Assembly (NCBI RefSeq): GCF_002001015.1
Contig: NZ_MUNO01000018.1
Coordinates: 186,001-250,000 of the forward strand
Direction: 5' to 3'
DNA: 64,000 bases
From: Polaromonas sp. A23
GTDB lineage: Bacteria; Pseudomonadota; Gammaproteobacteria; Burkholderiales; Burkholderiaceae_C
The notes beneath the pieces were generated by a model that saw only the letters and a program-made list of their open reading frames with translations, ran no database searches and was not told the DNA's origin. Position numbers and translations under genes: made by a program. This document shows, one piece after another, positions 58,789 through 64,000 of this stretch (positions are counted from its first letter, which is position 1; each line of letters begins with the position of its first letter).

Positions 58789-59963
58789 GCGGGTCCCTGA
58801 ACCATCTGCGCGGCAGTGCTGCGATTGCCGGCGTCGCCACCTTCGGTTGCGGGGAGGCCCCCGGTTTTACCAATATGGAGTTGCTGGCCCGCGCGGCCCA
58901 TGCGGCAGTCGCTGACGCCGGCCTGAAGATGAGTGATATCGACGGACTGTGCACCGCCAGCGCGTCGGCCACCATGTGGTCCATGCCCGTGGTGGAGTAC
59001 CTGGGAATCAATCCGCGCTATATCGACGCCACCATGATTGGCGGCTCCAGCTTTATCGCGCATTTGTTGCCCGCCATGTATGCCTTGCAGTCGGGCCAGT
59101 GCAATGCGGTGCTGGTTTGTTATGGCAGCGCCCAGCGCACGGCAGCTTTTGGCCGCAAGGAAATCGTCGCCAGCCGGAAGTTCCTGGACCCCCAGCCCTA
59201 CGAGTACCCCTACGAGCCGATGTCACCGCTTTCCGCCTATGCGCTGGCGGCTTCGCGCCATATGCACCAGTTCGGTACCACGCGCCGCGATCTGGCTGAA
59301 GTGGCGGTGGCCGCGCGGGCATGGGCGCGGCTTAATCCCGAAGCCTTCATGCGCGGCCCGTTGAGCATCGAAGACGTGTTGTCTGCCCGCATGGTGTCGG
59401 ATCCGCTTTCCGTGCGCGACTGCTGTCTGGTCACAGATGGCGGCGGCGCCTATGTGCTGGTGCGTGCCGACCGGGCCAGGGACTTGCCGAAAAAGCCGGT
59501 CTATGTGCTGGGCAATGCCACGGCGGTGTGGAACCGGCAGGTCTCGTCCATGCACGACCTGACGGTTACCGCAGCCAGCCAGTCCGGCCGCGAAGCCTAC
59601 GCCATGGCGGGCCTGTCGGCGAAGGACGTTGGCGTGGCGCAGCTTTATGACGCTTTCACCATCAACACCTTGTTGTTCCTGGAAGATCTGGGGTTTTGCG
59701 CCAAGGGTGAAAGTGGGGCGTTTGTGCAGAACGGTGGCATTGGCCCCGGTGGCCACCTGCCAGTCAACACCAATGGCGGAGGTCTGTCGTGTGTGCACCC
59801 CGGCATGTACGGCATCTTCGCGCTGATCGAGGCGGTACGCCAGTTGCGCGGCGAATGCGGCGACCGCCAGGTGGCAGGCGCCGAGACTGCGATTGCCCAT
59901 GGCAACGGGGGCACCTTGTCCAGCCAATCCACAGCATTGCTCGGCACGGCCAGCACCTTGTAA
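58785..59963 (+). CDS. thiolase-superfamily protein (SCP2/Ltp2-like) lacking the usual nucleophilic cysteine
   Basis: 392 residues. Thiolase fold: AAIAGVATFGCGEAPGFTNMELLA, DGLCTASASATMW, then DATMIGGSSFIAHLLPAMYAL where a normal thiolase has the nucleophilic Cys. The C-terminal half has AQLYDAFTINTLLFLEDLGFC, GGHLPVNTNGGGLSCVHPGMYG with the catalytic histidine, and HGNGGTLSSQ. Loss of Cys and pairing with DUF35 match retro-aldolases such as steroid side-chain Ltp2 better than a thiolase. Substrate unknown. Confidence 0.88.
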   Translation: MSGSLNHLRGSAAIAGVATFGCGEAPGFTNMELLARAAHAAVADAGLKMSDIDGLCTASASATMWSMPVVEYLGINPRYIDATMIGGSSFIAHLLPAMYALQSGQCNAVLVCYGSAQRTAAFGRKEIVASRKFLDPQPYEYPYEPMSPLSAYALAASRHMHQFGTTRRDLAEVAVAARAWARLNPEAFMRGPLSIEDVLSARMVSDPLSVRDCCLVTDGGGAYVLVRADRARDLPKKPVYVLGNATAVWNRQVSSMHDLTVTAASQSGREAYAMAGLSAKDVGVAQLYDAFTINTLLFLEDLGFCAKGESGAFVQNGGIGPGGHLPVNTNGGGLSCVHPGMYGIFALIEAVRQLRGECGDRQVAGAETAIAHGNGGTLSSQSTALLGTASTL

Positions 59964-59971
59964 GGCACCCC

Positions 59972-60853
59972 ATGTTCAAAGACGACCTTCTCCAGGGCAA
60001 ACGCATTCTCGTCACGGGTGGGGGCTCCGGCCTTGGTCGTGAAATTGCGGCCCGATACCTTCAATTGGGCGCAGAGGTCTACATCTGCGGCCGGCGCAAG
60101 CCGGTGCTGGATGAAACAGCGGCCGAACTCATGAAACTTCATGGCGGCAGCGTGAAAACCTTTGCCGTCGACATCCGCAGGGCTGCCGACGTGGCGCAAA
60201 TGGTCGACGCGATCTGGGCCGATGGCGGCGCGCTGCACGGCCTTGTGAATAATGCGGCGGGCAATTTCGTCAGCCGCACGCAAGATCTGTCGCCGAACGG
60301 TTTCGATGCTGTCGCCAACATCGTGCTGCACGGAACCTTTTATGTCACGCAGGCCGTGGGCAAACGCTGGATAGCCGACAAGCTGCCCGGTTCCATCGTG
60401 TCGGTTGTGGTGACCTGGGTGCGCAGCGGTGCGCCTTTTGTGGTGCCCTCGGCCATGTCAAAAGCCGGCATCGATGTCATGACCAAATCATTGTCGGTGG
60501 AGTGGGGGCCTTACGGTATCCGGCTCAACGCGATTGCGCCGGGCATTTTCCCCACCGAAGGCGCCAACAAGCGCCTGAGCCCGAACGCCGACTGGAAAGA
60601 CGGTGTGGTGCGCAACCCGATGAACCGGGTCGGCCGCATGAACGAGCTGCAGAACCTGGCCGTGTTCCTGATGGCCGATGGCGTGGAGTGGCTCACGGGA
60701 GAAACCATTGCCATCGACGGTGCCGGCCACCGCCAGAACGGTGCGTCGTTCACCGACCTGGCCGACCTGAGCGATGAGCAGTGGCAAGCCATGCGCGAAG
60801 CGATCCGCAAAAGAGACGAACAAGACAAGAAGAATCAGGCGACATCGACCTGA
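59972..60853 (+). CDS. SDR oxidoreductase, 2,4-dienoyl-CoA reductase-like
   Basis: 293 residues. NADP-binding TGGGSGLGREIAARYL, CGRRKPVLDET, LVNNAAGNFVS, IVSVVVTWVRSGAPFVVPSAMSKAGIDVMTKSL (starting IVSVVVTWV), and LNAIAPGIFPTEGA. The NN-A-A-G-N-F and PSAMSKAG pattern is that of DECR-type enzymes, whose active-site tyrosine is displaced relative to classical SDRs. Eight bp after the thiolase-like gene, same operon. Expected to reduce a dienoyl-CoA or act on a related CoA ester. Confidence 0.88.
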   Translation: MFKDDLLQGKRILVTGGGSGLGREIAARYLQLGAEVYICGRRKPVLDETAAELMKLHGGSVKTFAVDIRRAADVAQMVDAIWADGGALHGLVNNAAGNFVSRTQDLSPNGFDAVANIVLHGTFYVTQAVGKRWIADKLPGSIVSVVVTWVRSGAPFVVPSAMSKAGIDVMTKSLSVEWGPYGIRLNAIAPGIFPTEGANKRLSPNADWKDGVVRNPMNRVGRMNELQNLAVFLMADGVEWLTGETIAIDGAGHRQNGASFTDLADLSDEQWQAMREAIRKRDEQDKKNQATST

Positions 60854-60891
60854 TCCTGCTGATAACACGTGAAAACCCAAGGAGACAAAAA

Positions 60892-61881
60892 ATGATCACT
60901 CGACGCCGCGCTATCGCTCGTCTGTCCGTTGCCGCTGGTGGAGCGGCCATGCTGGCCAGCCCCCATGTTCTTGCCCAGGGGTTTCCTGACCGCCCCTTGC
61001 GATTGATCACCCCGTATGCGGCGGGTGGCTCCGCCGATGGACTGGCACGCGGGGTGGCCGAGCAGATGCGAAAAATTCTGGGGCAATCCGTGTTGGTCGA
61101 CAACAAGCCGGGGGGCAATACCGCCGTCGGGGCGCAATTGACGGCCGCGGCTGCACCGGACGGCTACACCTTGCTCATCTGCACCGGCTCGACCGTCGTC
61201 ACCAACCCGCTGCTCTACCCCAAGCTGAGCTACAACCCGGAGCGCGATCTGGCACCCGTTGCCCGTGTCGCTGTCAGCCCACTGGTTGTGTCTGTCAACC
61301 GCGCGCTGCCGGTTCAAACCTTTGCCGACCTGATCCGGCTGGCCAAGGCGCAACCGGGCAAGCTCAACTACGCCTCCACGGGCACCGGCAGCGTTTTGCA
61401 CCTGGCCAGTCTTTTCCTTGAAGCGCAAGCCGGTCTGGACATGACGCACATACCTTTCAACGGTAGCAGTCCCGCCCTTGCTGCCGTCATGGGAGGAGAA
61501 GTTCAGCTGTTTATCGATTCAATTGCAAGCTCGCTGCCCCAGATCAAGGGTGGGAAGCTGCGCGCTTTGGCCGTGACCACCCCTGATCGGCTGCAGGTGC
61601 TGCCCGACATTCCTACCGTCGCAGAAAGCGGTTTTCCCGGCTTTGACGTGAGCGCCTGGTACGGCATCATGGCGCCGGCCAAAACACCGCCGGACATCAT
61701 CGCGCGGCTCAATGCGGCCATTGGCAAAGGGCTGGTGGACAAAGCCTTTCGTGAGCAGTTCGAGGCGCTGGGCCTGGTGATACCTGCACCCACCAGCCCG
61801 CAGGCTTACGGCGACTACATCCGCCAGGAGCGCGACAAGTGGGGCCCCATCATCAAGGCCAAAAAGATCACTCTGGAATGA
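60892..61881 (+). CDS. Bug/TctC-family periplasmic receptor
   Basis: 329 residues. Signal MITRRRAIARLSVAAGGAAM (cut near VLAQ-GF) includes an RR pair, so Tat export is possible. Bug motifs: FPDRPLRLITPYAAGGSADGLAR, VLVDNKPGGNTAVGAQLTAAA, YNPERDLAPVARVAVSPLVV, THIPFNGSSPALAAVMGGEV and DIPTVAESGFPGFDVSAWYG. AAGGAG lies before ATG 60892. Set inside the CoA-catabolism operon, so it should bind that pathway's carboxylic-acid substrate outside the cell. Confidence 0.94.
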   Translation: MITRRRAIARLSVAAGGAAMLASPHVLAQGFPDRPLRLITPYAAGGSADGLARGVAEQMRKILGQSVLVDNKPGGNTAVGAQLTAAAAPDGYTLLICTGSTVVTNPLLYPKLSYNPERDLAPVARVAVSPLVVSVNRALPVQTFADLIRLAKAQPGKLNYASTGTGSVLHLASLFLEAQAGLDMTHIPFNGSSPALAAVMGGEVQLFIDSIASSLPQIKGGKLRALAVTTPDRLQVLPDIPTVAESGFPGFDVSAWYGIMAPAKTPPDIIARLNAAIGKGLVDKAFREQFEALGLVIPAPTSPQAYGDYIRQERDKWGPIIKAKKITLE

Positions 61882-61887
61882 ATCGCC

Positions 61888-63423
61888 GTGCGCATTGACT
61901 GCCTTGTAGACAATGTCGCCGCCAGCCCGGACGGCGCCCGCACGCTTGCCTTGCTGGCCGAAGACGGCAGCTCCCTGACTTACGCGGCGTTGTCCGCGCA
62001 GATCACGGCCGCCGCGAGCGCCTTGGCGCAGGCTGGCCTCGGCCCGGGGCAACGTGCTGTGCTGGTGGGTGAAAACAGTGTGGACATGGTGGTGATGCTG
62101 TTCGCGGTCATGCGTTTGCGTGCCTGGGCCGTGCCTCTGAATGCGCGCATGTCCCAAACTGAAATCGATGAAATTTGCGCACACTGCCAGCCGCGCCTGA
62201 TTTACTTCGCAGCGCAGTCTTCGCCGGAGGCGGCCGGCCACGCGGCGCATCATGGCGCGCAGGTGGTGGCGGGGGAGAGTCTGTCGCAAGGGCTGGTCGC
62301 GCTGCGGCACGCGCACGTAGAGGCCGACGGCAGCGACGACGGTACGGATGATGATGTTGCGCTGATGATTTACACCTCAGGCAGCACCGGCATGCCCAAG
62401 GGCGTGATGTTGACCCATGCCAATCTGGACTTTGTGACCAAGGCCTCGCTGGCGCAACAGGTGTTGCTGCCGGGGGATCGCATCTTTCATGCCTTGCCTA
62501 TTTCCCATTCCTTCGGCCTGGTGTCAGCCTTGCTGTGCGGCCTGCGGGCTGGTGCCACTTTTCAGCTGGTCACGCGGTTCAGCCCGGAAAAAATGGCTAA
62601 CGCGATCCTTCGCGATGGCATCACTGTGTTTCAGGGCGTGCCTGCCATGTATGCGCGTCTGTTTGAATGGTCAGCAAAAACCGGCACGGCCTTGAAGCCC
62701 AACCGGCTTCGCATGCTCTACATCGGTGGCTCGCAAATTGATGCCACCCGGAAAGCCCAGACCGAGGCACTGCTCGGGGTGCGGCTGCATCATGGCTACG
62801 GGTTGACCGAGTCCGCACCAGCGGCGACGCGGACTTTCGGCCATCCGCCGCCCACGGATGTGACGGCCGGCTGGCCGATTCCCGGCATCGAGGTTGTACT
62901 GCGCGACGAGGCGGGAAACGTAGCGGCAGCAGGTGCGCGCGGGGAGGTGTGCATCCGTGGGCCGAATGTCATGAAAGGCTATTTTCGTGACCCGGAGCAA
63001 ACCCACGCGGCGATCGATGCGCAAGGGTGGCTGCACACCGGTGACATCGGCGTGTTTGGCCCCGACGGTGATTTGTCCATCGTTGGCCGCATCAAGGACA
63101 TGATCATCCGCGGTGGCTTCAATGTCTACCCTGCTGAAATAGAAAAAGTCATCGCCACCTGGCCGGGTGTCGCGCAAAGTGCTGTCGTCGGACGCAGCAC
63201 TGGGGGGGACGAGGACATTGTGGCTTTTGTTGAGCCCCTGGGCGGATGCACGGTGGATGCCAGCGCTCTGGGCGTGCACTTGCGCCAGCATCTGGCGCCC
63301 TACAAGGTGCCCGGTGAAATTGTGTTGATGACGCAATTGCCTGCATCGGGCACAGGCAAGGTGCTCAAGGCGGTGCTTAAAAAACAGCTTCTTGACGCAG
63401 CTCGAACGGCTGCCATCCATTAA
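61888..63423 (+). CDS. AMP-forming acyl-CoA synthetase
   Basis: 511 residues from GTG 61888. Adenylate-forming fold: IYTSGSTGMPKGVMLTHANL (P-loop), HALPISHSFGLVSALLCG, HHGYGLTESAPAATRTFG, WLHTGDIGVFGPDGDLSIVGRIKDMIIRGGFNVYPAEIE (starting WLHTGDIG) and the C-terminal lysine in GTGKVLKAVLKK. It activates a carboxylic acid to its CoA ester using ATP. Only 6 bp after the Bug gene, so the receptor's ligand is probably the acid it activates. Confidence 0.93.
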   Translation: MRIDCLVDNVAASPDGARTLALLAEDGSSLTYAALSAQITAAASALAQAGLGPGQRAVLVGENSVDMVVMLFAVMRLRAWAVPLNARMSQTEIDEICAHCQPRLIYFAAQSSPEAAGHAAHHGAQVVAGESLSQGLVALRHAHVEADGSDDGTDDDVALMIYTSGSTGMPKGVMLTHANLDFVTKASLAQQVLLPGDRIFHALPISHSFGLVSALLCGLRAGATFQLVTRFSPEKMANAILRDGITVFQGVPAMYARLFEWSAKTGTALKPNRLRMLYIGGSQIDATRKAQTEALLGVRLHHGYGLTESAPAATRTFGHPPPTDVTAGWPIPGIEVVLRDEAGNVAAAGARGEVCIRGPNVMKGYFRDPEQTHAAIDAQGWLHTGDIGVFGPDGDLSIVGRIKDMIIRGGFNVYPAEIEKVIATWPGVAQSAVVGRSTGGDEDIVAFVEPLGGCTVDASALGVHLRQHLAPYKVPGEIVLMTQLPASGTGKVLKAVLKKQLLDAARTAAIH

Positions 63424-63439
63424 CCAAAGAAGGATTTTC

Positions 63440-63508
63440 ATGCCTATTACAACCTGCATTTGGCACTGCGGCTGCGTTGCACCAAGCTTTCAGAGGGCTT
63501 CATCATGA
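63440..63508 (+). CDS. 22-residue small ORF or translational lead-in before the acyl-CoA dehydrogenase
   Basis: Codes for MPITTCIWHCGCVAPSFQRA plus two serines. An AAGGA sits seven bases before its ATG, better than anything before the next gene, and its stop overlaps the next ATG (ATGA). Could be a coupling minigene or remnant of a lost gene; three cysteines and a histidine in a short span are notable. Confidence 0.35.
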   Translation: MPITTCIWHCGCVAPSFQRASS

Positions 63509-64000
63509 TCAGGGACCCGGAAACCATGACGGCGCTGCTGGACACCGTGAGCCGCTTTGTGCGCGAGCGCCTGGTGCCGGCAGAAAAAACCGTCGAAGAA
63601 ACCGACCAGATCCCGCCGGCGATTGTTCAGGAGATGAAAGACATGGGCCTGTTCGGGCTGACCGTACCCGAAGAATACGGCGGCTTTGCGCTGACCATGG
63701 AAGAAGAGGCCCAGGTGATCCTGGAGCTCGGCAAGACATCGCCCAGCTTTCGCTCCCTGATCGGCACCTCGGTCGGCATCGGCTCCCAGGGTATCGTCCT
63801 CGACGGCACGCCGGAACAGAAAGCCAGATACCTGCCCAGGCTGGCAACCGGCGAGATCATTGCCTCCTTTGCCCTGACCGAGCCCGATGCCGGTTCGGAC
63901 GCTGCCTCGCTGCGCACCACCGCCATCCGCGACGGCGACGACTACATCGTCAACGGCACCAAGCGCTACATCACCAATGCGCCGCTGGCCGGCATCTTCA
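63505..64000 (+). CDS. acyl-CoA dehydrogenase, N-terminal part (cut by window end)
   Basis: 165 residues visible. N-terminal helical domain: LLDTVSRFVRERLVPAEKTVEETDQIP, MGLFGLTVPEEYGGFALTMEE, then the FAD-site ASFALTEPDAGSDAASLRTTA and YIVNGTKRYITNAP. It introduces a double bond in an acyl-CoA with electron-transfer flavoprotein as acceptor. Follows the ligase by 81 bp in the same operon, consistent with beta-oxidation of the activated acid. Confidence 0.93.
   Translation, partial: MIRDPETMTALLDTVSRFVRERLVPAEKTVEETDQIPPAIVQEMKDMGLFGLTVPEEYGGFALTMEEEAQVILELGKTSPSFRSLIGTSVGIGSQGIVLDGTPEQKARYLPRLATGEIIASFALTEPDAGSDAASLRTTAIRDGDDYIVNGTKRYITNAPLAGIF

Overview
The window is high-GC chromosomal DNA from a betaproteobacterium, most likely of the Comamonadaceae (Polaromonas/Rhodoferax/Variovorax type). 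This rests on a lysine/alanine-rich histone-H1-like SWIB protein, many Bug/TctC-type periplasmic receptors, a zapA-6S RNA pair and at least six degenerate copies of a short interspersed repeat that I associate with that family. No rRNA, tRNA, CRISPR array, prophage or intact insertion sequence was seen. The assignment comes from reading the sequence, not from a database search.

Layout. 1-4.3 kb: end of a ThDP enzyme, SWIB/H1-like protein with a strong terminator, RraA-like protein, and an ArsR-type regulator divergent from a cytochrome P450 and a small ABM-fold protein. 4.3-19 kb: an oxalate module. On the minus strand lie oxc, frc, a PAS protein, a second frc and the NAD-dependent formate dehydrogenase fdsB-fdsA. 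A divergent Crp/Fnr regulator follows, then a tripartite tricarboxylate transporter operon (tctC-tctB-tctA plus a kinase-like/BON protein). Palindromes TTGAC-N4-GTCAA precede oxc and tctC, and the oxc copy sits at about -41.5 from a predicted -10. This suggests one regulon for uptake, CoA activation, decarboxylation and formate oxidation.

19-30.4 kb: a secreted protein, a three-gene operon (small protein, FAH family, ketopantoate reductase family), then the glyoxylate-to-glycerate route gcl-hyi-glxR with two LysR regulators, a TauE/SafE transporter, 6S RNA, zapA and a small coiled-coil gene. 30.3-43 kb: a cobalamin riboswitch and a tightly overlapping B12 uptake/late-synthesis operon (btuB, cobB, a btuF-like gene, cobU, btuF, btuC, btuD, cobO, bluB, cbiB, cobC-like, cobQ). 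No corrin-ring genes are visible, so salvage or finishing of imported corrinoids is likely. 43-50 kb: a two-TM potassium channel, a DinG/XPD-like helicase with a possible LexA box, and pfkB-ppsA-CBS.

50-57.2 kb: a fused FAD/Fe-S 2-hydroxyacid dehydrogenase (YdiJ type) with its GntR regulator, divergent from a serine-glyoxylate-type aminotransferase. The shared promoter region holds two identical operators placed as mirror images over the two predicted -10 elements. A Bug receptor and a LysR gene follow. 57.4-64 kb: a CoA-dependent catabolic operon (SDR, DUF35, Cys-less thiolase, DECR-like SDR, Bug receptor, acyl-CoA ligase, acyl-CoA dehydrogenase running off the window) whose substrate I cannot name.

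Overall theme: C2 metabolism (oxalate, formate, glyoxylate, 2-hydroxyacids), corrinoid salvage, and periplasmic-receptor-linked acid catabolism.
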